Positions 23,498-35,285 of a stretch of DNA of 64,000 bases are shown here, piece by piece (position 1 is the first letter of the stretch; the number at the start of each line of letters is the position of its first letter). The DNA comes from Siphonodentalium dalli. Lineage: Eukaryota; Mollusca; Scaphopoda; Gadilida; Siphonodentaliidae. Below the pieces are notes generated by a model. It was not told the origin of the DNA. It ran no database searches and worked only from the letters and a program-made list of their open reading frames with translations. The stretch spans positions 166,588,394 through 166,652,393 of the forward strand of contig CP136069.1 of NCBI GenBank assembly GCA_032622095.1. Reading direction: 5' to 3'. Both the position numbers and the translations under genes were made by a program.

Positions 23498-24215
23498 ACG
23501 ACTGATCACAAATGAACAAAGGATGAAAACAAACGACCAACAATAAACACGACGACAAACTACCAAGGACGAAAAACGACAGACGACAACCAAACACGAA
23601 TGACGACAAACATACTGACTGTGACACTGATGACCAACGAATGACCACGACAAATTGTCAAATGATCAAAAATGATTAAATGAAATAATAATCAAAATTT
23701 AATTTTTAATTTAAAGCAAACAGACCTACCTTTAAAAAAATCTTGGATTTGGAGAAAAATACCTCCAGGAGCACGCATTGTGCTGTTGTGTTCACAACTC
23801 CACAAGAATCCTCATCAGATATCAATTCCTTGAACTCAAGTTGAAGTTGAAGATGGTAACTAGGAAACATACAACAATTTTAGTATCACAATTTACAATA
23901 CACGTAACACAGAATTCGTTCTTTCATTTTTTTTATCTTTCTTTGAACTTCGAACTTTTTGGTTGATTGAATGATTCTGGAATCTTGATCATTGTTGTCT
24001 GTAACAGTTTACAGTGAAGCCTAACGCAGTAACTGTCGATTGTCACGAAATCAAGCGATTAATTAATCTACGTACACTCGTACATTTGTGAAAATTGTTT
24101 GCCACTTATCGGTCTATGGGATATACGGAAGTAATTTCCGATCAAGTAACTGCCGTAAGCCGGATGACACTGACAGGACGGTCGCTTGACGGGGGGTAAT
24201 TAATTATTATGCTAA
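23498..24215. other. Low-complexity tail and unassigned DNA
   Basis: 23498-23660 continues the GAC/AAC-rich composition. After 23660 there is AT-rich sequence with no match elsewhere in the window. A 62-codon open frame at 23778-23966 has no motif and no supporting context. Confidence 0.5.
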
Positions 24216-24219
24216 TGAT

Positions 24220-24565
24220 ATACCAATGATTTTTATCAGATGAAAAGGCTGTAATTAATCATCAGAAAGAACTGAATAGGCTAAACTTGAAAGTCGGGTA
24301 CATTCTAGAATCTGGGAATGAATTTGATCAGTTGTTGTTGTTGTCTGCATATTCCTCCGTTATATCGGAGCACCCTGTAGTTTCTGCTGGATTCTGCGCA
24401 GTCACCACCCGGAAGTCACGTGTTAAATTCACAAATAAACGTACACGGTAATTTCTCTCATGGTATATAGAAATATATAAAAATTATATAAAAATTATAT
24501 GACGTCATAATTCACATGCATTTAGGTATAAACACCCACTGGGGTGGTTGCTAATACCATGTCTT
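24220..24565 (-). repeat. Interspersed repeat 'C', inverted copy
   Basis: On the minus strand this reads TAGCAACCACCCCAGTGGGTG, a TATACCTA segment, TGACGTCA (24500-24507), CACGTGACTTCCGGGTGG, GACTGCGCAGAATCCAGCAG, GGAGGAATATGCAGAC and ATTACAGCC. The same order is found at 34262-34700 (+), and the first half at 4871-5100 (+). The family is therefore at least 400 bp long. No coding region or terminal inverted repeat is evident. Confidence 0.78.
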
Positions 24566-25438
24566 GTATATATGTCTATTTGTCCGGTACAGATTTAAAT
24601 TTTAACGTTTAACGAACCCTATCGACATATCTGCGTAAAGCCATGACAGTGCGCGATAAGCAAATGGATTGCCAGGAGGTGATATAATCCTCCTTGACAC
24701 CATGTGACCAAAACATGGTCACATAAAATGGAATGCTACGAGGTGATGTAATCCCTTATGACACCGTGTGGCGAAATGTCGGTCTCATCTTATTGTGCCA
24801 CAGGCATTAACAAGCAGTAAAATAATAATGGGGCCGACTTTTCTTGACCAATTTTTAATTTACCCGGGCCGACTTCTCTTGTGGCCGACCTTGTTTTGGG
24901 CTGACTTCTCCAGATACCCCGAGGCATGTACACAGGTCAGCCATTAAATGTCCGCACCCTCAATCAGACAGCATACTGCACAGCAACAAAATACATGGAT
25001 AGATGTTGTAATGGGGGAAGTCGGTTTTTTTGCATTCGGATCTTTATTCAGTGATCTCAAATGAGACTTTTCAGCTTTACAAACTTGGTATCTGACCGAG
25101 TTCTGACCAAGTTGTGATCCCCGGCCCGCTAGCACGAGAGACCAGTACACTACAGTACCTCTCGGCTATCGACTTCCCTAGATTTAAGTAATTGAACCCC
25201 TCTATAGTGGTGTCACCCCATGTAATACTGCTGTATTATATAAGAAATGAACGGCGGGTTCAATGTGGTCATCGGATTTTGACCGCAAGAAAAATTCAGC
25301 AAACTGCATGAACCCCGAAGTAGTAAAGCCAAAAAAATATATACCTGTCTTTCCGGTGACCCGCCAACCCCTATTTCGGAGCTCTCGACGGTTTTCATTT
25401 TATTCATTTTGCAAAATTCCAACACATCCCGTTTTATT
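24566..25438. other. Unassigned DNA with small tandem duplications
   Basis: GAGGTGATATAATCC near 24677 and GAGGTGATGTAATCC near 24739 mark a diverged ~62-bp duplication that includes ACACCATGTGACC/ACACCGTGTGGCG. GGGCCGACTT phrases recur at 24831-24905. A tRNA-like segment lies at 25065-25190. No protein gene is seen. Confidence 0.5.
25065..25190 (-). other. Possible tRNA-derived SINE fragment
   Basis: On the minus strand, GATAGCCGAGAGGTACTG gives an A-box match (TAGCCGAGAGG), followed 40-50 bp later by GGGGATCACAAC, a weak B-box. The spacing and the TAGCCGAG core resemble Ser/Leu-type tRNA heads of SINEs. The B-box departs from GGTTCGANTCC at several positions, no cloverleaf is convincing, and there is no second copy in the window. 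Confidence 0.3.
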
Positions 25439-25597
25439 ATCTCAACTTACTTTGTAAGTTTGAGCTATTGCCATGGGTTGACGTCCGTCATCCGTGTTTC
25501 TGTGTGTCCGTCAACAATTTACTTTGTCGCGGGCTACAGGTTGTGTCTTTAGTCTGATCTCTTTGAAATTTGTCATGAATGTTGACATTGACATGTA

Positions 25598-25981
25598 CCC
25601 TGCTGGACAAAACAAGTGTCCATTGGCACCGCGGTGTATTTGCCATTCGGCGTCAGAGTTTGTAACTGCAGTTGAGCGCCGCGGCCGAGCGGCAAGTACA
25701 TGTACACTGCGGCCGAACGACAAGTACACATGTACACCATGGCCAAAAAGCAACTACAACGGGGCCGAATGGTATGTACACCGTGGTTAGATTTCTGGTT
25801 TGTATTGTCTTTTTTTCAGTTTGATGAATGTACACAGCGGCAACTACACCATGGCCGAATGGCAAATAAACCAATGCCCAACTGTAGTTAGCCAGTGGAG
25901 CCGCGGTGTAGTTGCAATTCGGCCGCTGTGGCAATGCTAACCGCGCCGTGGTTAAGTGGACACTTGTTTTTCCCAGCAGGG
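25598..25981 (+). mobile_element. CCCTGCTGG-ended MITE, best copy (384 bp)
   Basis: It runs from CCCTGCTGGACAAAACAAG to TTTTTCCCAGCAGGG, with TA on both sides (25596-25597, 25982-25983). The host monomer normally reads GACATGTAGATGGGAACG, so the TA in GACATGTAGATG is the target, duplicated on insertion; dozens of neighbouring monomers serve as empty sites. The interior has repeated CGGCCGAACG, GCAAGTACA and TGTACACC phrases, and part of the right half can pair with the left. It is non-autonomous and consistent with Tc1/mariner-type mobilisation. Confidence 0.9.
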
Positions 25982-27512
25982 TAGATGGGAACGAATCATA
26001 TTGGGGTCTTTCGATCGAAAAACATCTTGGCGGCCATCTTGGATTTCAAGGTTGTGCGTTTAGTCTGATCTTCATGAAATTTGTCATGGATGTTAATATT
26101 GACATGTAGATGGGAACGAGTAATTTTTGGGCTGTTCGGCCAAACAAACATGGCCGCCAGCAGCCATCTTGGATGTTACTCTTTGCATGACTAAATCCTT
26201 TGGCGCGAGCTACAGATCGTAGCTTTGGTCGGATCTTCATGAAATTTGTCAAGGATGCTAACAATGACATGTAGATGGGAACGAGTCCTTTTGGTGTCAT
26301 TCGGCCAAAAAACATGGCGGCCTGCAGCCATCTTGGATTTAACTCTTTGCATGACTAAATCCTTTGGCGCGGGCTACAGGTCGTACCTTTGTTCTGATCT
26401 TTATGAAATTTGTCATAAATGTTGACATTGACATGTAGATGGGAACGAGTCATTTTGGGGTCATTCGCCAAAAAACATCGCCGCTGGCGGCCATCTTGGA
26501 TTTCAAAATTAAATCCATTGGCGCGTTCTACAGGTCGTACTGTTTGTCTGATCATCATGAAATTTGTCATGGATGTTAATATTGACATGTAGATGGGAAC
26601 GAGTGATTTTGGGGTCGTTCAGCCAAAACACATGGCCGCCAGCAGCCATCTTGGATTTTACTCTTTGCATGACTAAATCCTTTGGCGCGGGCTACAGGTC
26701 GTACCTTTGGTCTGATCTTTATGAAATTTGTTATGAATGTTGATATTGACATGTAGATGGGAACGAGTCATTTTGGTGTCATACGACCAAAAAACATGGC
26801 CACTGGCGGCCATCTTGGATTTCAAAATTCAATCCATTGGCACGGGCTACAGGTCGTACTGTTCGTCTGATCATCATGATATTTATCATGGATGTTAATA
26901 GCAACGAGTCATTTTGGGGTCATTCGCCAAAAAACACCGCCGCTGGCGGCCATCTTGGATTTCAAAATTAAATCCATTGGCACGTTCTACAGGTCGTACT
27001 ATTTGTCTGATCATCGTGAAATTTGTCATGGATGTTAATATTGACATGTAGATCAGAACGAGTCATTTTGGGGTTGTTCGACCAAAAAACATGGCCGCCA
27101 GCAGCCATCTTGGATTTTACTCTTTGCATGACTAAATTCTTTGGCGCAGGCTACAGGTTGTAGCTTTAGTTGGATCGTCATGAAATTTGTCACGGGTGTT
27201 AACAATGACATTCAGATGGGGAATGATTCATTTTGGGGTCATTTGGCTAAAAAACATGGCCGCTGGCAGCCATCTTTGATTTCAAAATTAAATAGATTGG
27301 CGCGGTCTACAGGTCGTACTGTTCGTCTGATTATCATGAAATTTGTCATGGATGTTAATAATGAAAGGCAGATGGGAACGAGTCATTTTGGGGTAGTTTG
27401 GCCAAAAAACATGGCCGTCATGAGCATCTTGGATTTTAATCTTTGCATGACTAAATCCTTTGGCGCGGGCTACAGGTCGTAGCTTTGGTCGGATCTTCAT
27501 GAAATTTGTCAT

Positions 27513-28477
27513 GGCTGTTGACCTTGACATGTAAATGGGAACGAGTCCTTTTGGGGTCATTCGGTCAAAAGATATGGCCGCCAGCAGCCATCTTGTATTT
27601 TACTCTTTGCATGACTAAATCCTTTGGCACAGGCTACAGGTCCTAACTTTGGTCAGATTATTATGAAATTTGTCATGAATGTTGACATTGACATGTAGAT
27701 GGGAATGAGTCATTTTGGGGTAATTTGGCCAAAAAACATGGCCGCTGGCAGCCATCTTTGATTTCAAAATTAAATAGATTGGCGCGGTCTACAGGTCGTA
27801 CTGTTCGTCTGATTATCATGAAATTTGTCATAGATGTTAATATTGACATGTAGATGGCAACGAGTTATTTTGGGGTCGTTAGGCCAAAAAACATGGCCAC
27901 CAGTAGCCATCTTGGATTTTACTCTTTGCATGACTAAATCCTTCGGCGCTGGCTACAGGTCGTAGCTTTGGTCGGATCTTCATGAAATTTGTCATGGCTG
28001 TTGACCTTGACATGTAAATGGGAACGAGTCATTTTGGGGTCATTCGGTCAAAAGATATGGCCGCCAGCAGCCATCTTGTATTTTACTCTTTGCATGACTA
28101 AATCCTTTGGCACAGGCTACAGGTCCTAACTTTGGTCAGATTATTATGAAATTTGTCATGAATGTTGACATTGACATGTAGATGGGAATGAGTCATTTTG
28201 GGGTAATTTGGCCAAAAAACATGGCCGCTGGCAGCCATCTTTGATTTCAAAATTAAATAGATTGGCGCGGTCTACAGGTCGTACTGTTCGTCTGATTATC
28301 ATGAAATTTGTCATAGATGTTAATATTGACATGTAGATGGCAACGAGTTATTTTGGGGTCGTTAGGCCAAAAAACATGGCCACCAGTAGCCATCTTGGAT
28401 TTTACTCTTTGCATGACTAAATCCTTCGGCGCGGGCTACAGGTCGTAGCTTTGGTCGGATCTTCATGAAATTTATCA
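27513..28477 (+). repeat. 483-bp higher-order repeat of three ~160-bp monomers
   Basis: GGCTGTTGACCTTGACATG recurs at 27513, 27996 and 28479, exactly 483 bp apart. The intervening monomers repeat in the same order, including TCGGTCAAAAGA and CTACAGGTCCTAAC variants. Units differ at few positions, so this is a recent local amplification inside the older array. Confidence 0.85.
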
Positions 28478-28920
28478 TGGCTGTTGACCTTGACATGTAA
28501 ATGGGAACGAGTCCTTTTGGGGTCATTCGGTCAAAAGACATGGCCGCCAGCAGCCATCTTGGATTTTACTCTTTGCATGACTAAATCCTTTGGCACAGGC
28601 TACAGGTCCTAACTTTGGTCAGATTATTATGAAATTTGTCATGAATGTTTACATTGACATGTAGATGGGAATGAGTCGTTTTGGGGTAATTTGGCCAAAA
28701 AACATGGCCGCTGGCAGCCATCTTTGATTTCAAAATTAAATCGATTGGCGCGGTCTTCATGTACTGTTCGTCTGATTATCATGAAATTTGTCATGGATTT
28801 AATAATGACAGGCTGATGGGAATGAGTCATTTTGGGGTAGTTCGACCAAAAAACATGGCCGTCATGAGCATCTTGGATTTTACTCTTGTCATGACTAAAT
28901 CCTTCGGCACAGGCTCTACA

Positions 28921-29482
28921 TAATAATAATAATAATAATAATAAGGTTTATAGTCACGACTCCACAAATAAAACATATACAACACAATACAGATATACAA
29001 CATAAACTGCGGCTATTTCTTAACTTTACGCAATGTGGGCCGAGGACCAAATGCCACTTCAAACAGGTGGGTTTTAAGTGCGGATGTGAACTCATTTATG
29101 GTTTGTGGGATCCTTAAGTGATCAGGAAGTAGATTCCACAGCCTTGGGCCAGCCACAGAAAAAGCGCGATCGCCACATGTAACCAGATCCCCAGGTTTAT
29201 AGACAAGTTGATTTGCCTTGGCGGACCTGAGGGGTCTGACGGGTTGATAGCGCTGGATGAGATCCGACAAGTACGATGGTGCCAGATTATTTAAACACTT
29301 ATAAGTGAAAAGCAAGACCTTAAAATGGATTCTCTGCTCAACGGGAGCCAGTGTAATTTAGCTAAAATTGGAGTGATGTTATCAAATTTCTTTGTTTTGG
29401 TAACACTCCTAGCAGCACAGTTTTGTACAAGCTGAAGTTTCCGAATAAGGTATGTGTTGCAACCAAATAAAAGTGAGTTACA
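28921..29482 (-). pseudogene. Duplicated LINE 3' fragment, copy 1
   Basis: This holds the 3' tail (eight TAA units on the plus strand, 28921-28944), a short 3' UTR and the last ~150 codons of the L2/CR1-like reverse transcriptase in two frames (29013-29315 and up to 29482). It exists only because of the 1,013-bp triplication and carries the same frameshift as the main copy, so the mutation came first. It cannot be functional. Confidence 0.88.
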
Positions 29483-29933
29483 ATATATGTTGGCTGTTGA
29501 CCTTGACATGTAAATGGGAACGAGTCCTTTTGGGGTCATTCGGTCAAAAGACATGGCCGCCAGCAGCCATCTTGGATTTTACTCTTTGCATGACTAAATC
29601 CTTTGGCACAGGCTACAGGTCCTAACTTTGGTCAGATTATTATGAAATTTGTCATGAATGTTTACATTGACATGTAGATGGGAATGAGTCGTTTTGGGGT
29701 AATTTGGCCAAAAAACATGGCCGCTGGCAGCCATCTTTGATTTCAAAATTAAATCGATTGGCGCGGTCTTCATGTACTGTTCGTCTGATTATCATGAAAT
29801 TTGTCATGGATTTAATAATGACAGGCTGATGGGAATGAGTCATTTTGGGGTAGTTCGACCAAAAAACATGGCCGTCATGAGCATCTTGGATTTTACTCTT
29901 GTCATGACTAAATCCTTCGGCACAGGCTCTACA

Positions 29934-30495
29934 TAATAATAATAATAATAATAATAAGGTTTATAGTCACGACTCCACAAATAAAACATATACAACACAA
30001 TACAGATATACAACATAAACTGCGGCTATTTCTTAACTTTACGCAATGTGGGCCGAGGACCAAATGCCACTTCAAACAGGTGGGTTTTAAGTGCGGATGT
30101 GAACTCATTTATGGTTTGTGGGATCCTTAAGTGATCAGGAAGTAGATTCCACAGCCTTGGGCCAGCCACAGAAAAAGCGCGATCGCCACATGTAACCAGA
30201 TCCCCAGGTTTATAGACAAGTTGATTTGCCTTGGCGGACCTGACGGGTCTGACGGGTTGATAGCGCTGGATGAGATCCGACAAGTACGATGGTGCCAGAT
30301 TATTTAAACACTTATAAGTGAAAAGCAAGACCTTAAAATGGATTCTCTGCTCAACGGGAGCCAGTGTAATTTAGCTAAAATTGGAGTGATGTTATCAAAT
30401 TTCTTTGTTTTGGTAACACTCCTAGCAGCACAGTTTTGTACAAGCTGAAGTTTCCGAATAAGGTATGTGTTGCAACCAAATAAAAGTGAGTTACA
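29934..30495 (-). pseudogene. Duplicated LINE 3' fragment, copy 2
   Basis: The content is the same as in the fragment 1,013 bp upstream. The single C at 30244 changes a Leu to Val in the PVRPLRSAK segment. It is non-functional. Confidence 0.88.
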
Positions 30496-31038
30496 ATATA
30501 TGTTGGCTGTTGACCTTGACATGTAAATGGGAACGAGTCCTTTTGGGGTCATTCGGTCAAAAGACATGGCCGCCAGCAGCCATCTTGGATTTTACTCTTT
30601 GCATGACTAAATCCTTTGGCACAGGCTACAGGTCCTAACTTTGGTCAGATTATTATGAAATTTGTCATGAATGTTTACATTGACATGTAGATGGGAATGA
30701 GTCGTTTTGGGGTAATTTGGCCAAAAAACATGGCCGCTGGCAGCCATCTTTGATTTCAAAATTAAATCGATTGGCGCGGTCTTCATGTACTGTTCGTCTG
30801 ATTATCATGAAATTTGTCATGGATTTAATAATGACAGGCTGATGGGAATGAGTCATTTTGGGGTAGTTCGACCAAAAAACATGGCCGTCATGAGCATCTT
30901 GGATTTTACTCTTGTCATGACTAAATCCTTCGGCACAGGCTCTACATAATAATAATAATAATAATAATAAGGTTTATAGTCACGACTCCACAAATAAAAC
31001 ATATACAACACAATACAGATATACAACATAAACTGCGG

Positions 31039-33434
31039 CTATTTCTTAACTTTACGCAATGTGGGCCGAGGACCAAATGCCACTTCAAACAGGTGGGTTT
31101 TAAGTGCGGATGTGAACTCATTTATGGTTTGTGGGATCCTTAAGTGATCAGGAAGTAGATTCCACAGCCTTGGGCCAGCCACAGAAAAAGCGCGATCGCC
31201 ACATGTAACCAGATCCCCAGGTTTATAGACAAGTTGATTTGCCTTGGCGGACCTGAGGGGTCTGACGGGTTGATAGCGCTGGATGAGATCCGACAAGTAC
31301 GATGGTGCCAGATTATTTAAACACTTATAAGTGAAAAGCAAGACCTTAAAATGGATTCTCTGCTCAACGGGAGCCAGTGTAATTTAGCTAAAATTGGAGT
31401 GATGTTATCAAATTTCTTTGTTTTGGTAACACTCCTAGCAGCACAGTTTTGTACAAGCTGAAGTTTCCGAATAAGGTATGTGTTGCAACCAAATAAAAGT
31501 GAGTTACAGTAGTCTATACGGCTTGTGATAAATGCATGTACGAGTTGTTTGGCCGTCTCTTCGTCGACCACATTTCGCACCCTGCTGATATTTCTCAGGT
31601 GACAATATGCCAATCTGCAAACTTGCATTACATGCGCCTCCGCAGATAGATTGTCATCCATCATATACCCCAGGTTGCGGACCATAGTCGTCTTAGAGAC
31701 TACACCATCTCCAAGCACAATATCGTGGGTAGTTGCTTTCTGCAAATGATGCGGTAACCCGATATATATCAGTTCAGTTTTGTCAGGATTCAACTTAAGG
31801 AAATTATCAGTCATCCAGATTTTAATATCGGATACACAGTGCTCTAGGGATTCTCTGGCTGGAATCTCACAACCAGGGTTGAAATGAACGTAGATTTGGC
31901 AATCATCCGCGTAAAAGTGAAAATTCAGTCCATGATGACGGATTATGTCCCCCAGCGGTAGGACGTAGATCACATAGAGCATGGGTCCAAGCACAGACCC
32001 CTGTGGCACACCGTACGTAAGTGCAAAAACATCCGAGTGAACGTTGTTCACTGTGGCACTCAATGTACGGCCGTTCAGATATGACCTAAACCAATCTAAG
32101 GCTACACCAGTCACACCGAGTCTGTGTTCAAGTCTCTCCAATAGCACAGCGTGGTCGATTGTGTCGAAGGCGGCACTGAGGTCCAGTAACACCAAGCATG
32201 ACACTTCCCTTTGATCCATTGACATAAGCAAGTCGTTTTGGACCCGAAGAAGTGCAGTCTCAGTGCTGCTATTTGGACGGTAGGCAGATTGAAACACTTC
32301 CGACAAGCCAGTGGACGACAAGTATTCGCGGAGTTGTTTGGAAACAACCCTCTCTATCAGCTTTGAAATAAAAGAGAGGTTTGAAACCGGTCGGTAGTTA
32401 CTTAGGACCTCGACATCAAGCCCTGGTTTCTTCAGTAGCGGCGTTACTAAGGCATGTTTCATGGTGGATGGGAAAATGCCACTATCCAAAGAACTGTTTA
32501 CAATATTCATCAACACGGGTGCTAGTGCTGACTTACATGTCTTCAATAAATTTGTTGGTATAATGTCGAGAGGGCACTGTTTTGATGGAGATGGAGATAT
32601 AATTTCTGCCAGTTGATCAGATGTGAGTGGCTTGAAACACGTCAGTTTTTTCAGTCCCCTTGATGAACCACTGGTCTGAAGAAATTCCCAGCTGAGTGTT
32701 TCATTGTTGCTAACCATATTGCATCGGATGTTCTCGATTTTGTTTACAAAGAACTTCGCAAATATATTGGCAAGATCGACCGATGACGTATACTGAGGGA
32801 GTGGCGAGGACTTGTTTTTGTGAAGTAGTTTATCAATAACATCAGATAGAACTTTAGGCCGTTTTGAGTTATCGCTCACGAGGTCAGCAAAATATTGCCG
32901 CTTGGCCTCGATGATAAGTTTATTGACACAATTTCGTTGTGTCACGAACAACTACTTGTGAATCTCCAGTTTTGAGGAACGCCATTGCAGTTCGAGATTT
33001 CTACGACGCACTTTCTCTAATCGGAGGTCGTCATTAAACCATGGAGATGATTTACGGTTCACCATGGTTTTAGTTTGCGAAGGTGCAAAACTGTCAACCA
33101 ACTCCTGGGCCACAGAATTGAAGTTTTTAACCAGCGCGTCGACTGATAGATCGCGGGTTCTCCACATAGACGAGGACATGATGGCGTTTGAAAAATCGCA
33201 AGGATCAATGCTGCGATATTTACGGAAAGTCATTGTCTTCCTCTCCGGTTTTGGTCTACGGGGCCTAATGTTGAATTTTACCAGGAAATGGTCAGAAAGA
33301 GCTATGTCAAATACTTCAATGTCATAAACAATCCTGGAGTCACACTCGCGGATGATCACAAGGTCTAGTGTGTGCTTACATTTGTGTGTAGGATCAGTTA
33401 CCAGTTGAACAAGTTCCATTGATTTCAGGATGTT
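31039..33434 (-). pseudogene. L2/CR1-like LINE polyprotein: endonuclease C-terminus and reverse transcriptase
   Basis: Reading on the minus strand from about 33434, THKCKHTLDLVI and LSDHFLVKFNI match the end of an APE-type endonuclease. An in-frame TAG at 32952-32954 interrupts the linker. The following 544-codon stretch (32951-31317) has NYRPVSNLSFISKLIERVV near residue 185, the first catalytic Asp in LVLLDLSAAFDTIDH near 257, YGVPQGSVLGP near 313 and the catalytic YADD at 347-350. After HWLPL a 1-base deletion near 31368 shifts the frame. The C-terminal part (31341-31039, KCLNNLAPSYLSDLI and AGPRLWNLLPDHLR) reads in the next frame and ends in KVKK. One stop and one frameshift in otherwise intact coding sequence indicate a fairly young, dead copy. 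The clade call is from motif style. Confidence 0.92.
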
Positions 33435-33442
33435 CGAGAAAT

Positions 33443-33490
33443 CAACATGTACATGTACATGTAGGTCAACATGTACATGTACATGTAGGT
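33443..33490. repeat. Two 24-bp ACATGTAC-type units at the LINE 5' junction
   Basis: CAACATGTACATGTACATG followed by TAGGT is repeated exactly twice. The last bases (GTAGGTCGTACC) merge with the host monomer. This looks like junction filler or microsatellite growth at the LINE insertion point. Confidence 0.7.
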
Positions 33491-34261
33491 CGTACCTTTG
33501 GTCAGATCATTATGATATTTGTCATGGCTATTGATATGTACAATGTAGATGGGAACGAGTCATTTTGGGGTCGTTTGACCAAAAAACATGGCCGTCAGCG
33601 GTCATCTTGGATTTAAAAATTCAATCCATTAGCCCGGGCTACAGGTCGTATCTTTTGTCGGATCATTATTAGCTCAACTTACTTTGTAAGTTTGAGCTAT
33701 TGCCATGGTTTGGCGTCCGTCGTCCGTGTGTGCGTGTGTCCCTCAACAATTTCCTTTGGCGCGGGCTACAGGTCGTACCTTTGGTCTGATCTTTATGAAA
33801 TTTGTCATGAATGTTGACATTGACATGTAGATGGGAACGAATGGCCGCTGGTGGCCATCTTGGATTTAAAAATTCAATCCATTGGCGCGGGCTACAGGTC
33901 GTGCTGTTCGTCTGATCATCATGAAATTTGTCATGGATGTTAATATTGACATGTAGATGGGAACGAGTGATTTTGGCGTCGTTCAGCCAAAACACATGGC
34001 CGCCAGCAGCGATCTTGGATTTTACTCTTGGCATGACTAAATCCTTTGGCGAGGGCTACAGGTCGTAGCTTTGGTCTGATCTTTATGAAATTTGTTATGA
34101 ATGTTGATATTGACATGTAGATGGGAACGAGTCATTTTGGTGTCATACGACCAAAAAACATGGCCACTGGCGGCCATCTTGAATTTCAAAATTCAATCCA
34201 TTGGCACTGGCTACAGGTCGTACTGTTCGTCTGATCACCATGATATTTATCATGGATGTTA

Positions 34262-34700
34262 ATAGCAACCACCCTAGTGGGTGTTTATACCTATATGCAT
34301 GTGAATTATGACGTCATATAATTTTTCTATATTTCTATACCAAGAGCGAAAATAGCGTGTATGCTTTTTTTGTAAATGTCACACGTGACTTCCAGGAGGT
34401 TACTGCGCAGAATCCAGCAGAAACTGATCAAAGAATTACGTTTTCTTCACTTCAACTTCAACACAATCGACTGTTAGTAACGGTACTTAGTTAGGAGAGC
34501 AGCGTGCTCCGAAGACAACCGCGACGGAGGAATTTACATACAAGTACAACAACAACGATTGCCGATGATCACTTTTTAATTGTCCTCACTGAGTCATTCA
34601 GACACTCAATCAAATAATAGATTAATCGAGGATTAATCACAGCCTTTTTAGTCTGATAACATGGCATTCGGTAAAATATTACCGTGGCACAGTTTGTGAT
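34262..34700 (+). repeat. Interspersed repeat 'C', copy 3
   Basis: It starts ATAGCAACCACCCTAGTGGG and includes TGACGTCA at 34319-34326, CACGTGACTTCCAGGAGG, CTGCGCAGAATCCAGCAG and GACGGAGGAATTTACATAC, then a segment with ATTAATCACAGCC. It matches the inverted copy at 24220-24565 over its length. It sits exactly where the monomer array of the surrounding element stops. Confidence 0.78.
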
Positions 34701-35285
34701 TAGCCATCTCGATTGTAAACAAATCTTCTACTCGAAATTTCTAAATTAAAAAAACAAATCAAATGTGCATGTGCGATAATCAATATCATCCATGACCCAA
34801 CCCGGACACACATACCAAATCGCATTCACATCCACTGAGAAACAACGAAGAAGCGCGACATTACACTTTTATTTAGAGCCGGCATCGGCGTCGACAAACA
34901 CTTTATATACACCGATTTCTCCACTACAAGGTCAATGCCCACATGGCACGAAATTGAAAAATCAACGAGTGATTGATCTGTGTTTCATGTAATTTGCAAC
35001 AATGAATGTTGTTTTGAGGATTTTATGGATTATTGTGTACCACAGATACACGAAGACTTGGCAATTCAATGTTAGGTGTATTCAATTTCATGACATCATG
35101 TGTAAAATGTGTTTGTGACATGATTATTGCACTTTCACTTTCGACAGGCGCTTGGAGGCATTGTTGAATTTGTTCTCTAATCATCAAAGGTTGCACAGGT
35201 ATATGCTTATCATTAATTTAATCATTTGATTTAGGACTGAAAAAGAATTGTTTCTGTTTTCAAATTGAAAAGATCAATCGTACTG

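Larger units (their letters stand above)
28478..31508. repeat. Tandem triplication of a 1,013-bp segment spanning the LINE 3' end
   Basis: Copies start with TGGCTGTTGACCTTGACATG at 28478, 29491 and 30504. Each holds three monomer pieces, a (TAA)n tract and the last ~540 bp of the LINE. Copies 1 and 2 end in GAGTTACA plus the 8-bp filler ATATATGT before the next copy, while copy 3 continues from GAGTTACA (31501-31508) into the rest of the LINE. Copy 2 differs from the others by C instead of G at 30244; otherwise they look identical, meaning a very recent duplication or an assembly effect. Confidence 0.9.
28921..33442 (-). mobile_element. L2/CR1-like LINE, 5'-truncated, 3' end triplicated
   Basis: The element inserted into a ~160-bp monomer between GGCTCTACA (28920) and GGTCGTACC (33485 onward). 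On the minus strand it starts within the C-terminal part of the endonuclease and runs through the reverse transcriptase to a short 3' UTR ending in (TTA)8 rather than poly-A, as in many CR1/L2 elements. The 5' junction is next to two 24-bp units of ACATGT-rich sequence (33443-33490) that are not part of the LINE. The true element is about 2.5 kb; the two extra 3' fragments at 28921-30495 come from the later triplication. Confidence 0.88.
25439..33669 (+). mobile_element. TAGCTCAAC-family element of ~160-bp monomers, with nested insertions
   Basis: The 5' end reads CTCAACTTACTTTGTAAGTT and TGAGCTATTGCCATGG (25441-25475), the family hairpin, followed by CAACAATTT and GGCTACAGG. About 18 monomers of 155-165 bp follow (25984-28916), alternating between the TTTGCATGACTAAATCC class and the TTTCAAAATTAAATC class. 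A MITE interrupts the first monomer at 25598. A LINE and a tandem triplication interrupt the array from 28478 to 33490. After 33490 the monomers resume (GGTCGTACCTTTGGTC) and stop at 33669, where a second element of the family begins. The distal end of this copy is not visible. No transposase or Rep/helicase is encoded. Confidence 0.75.
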
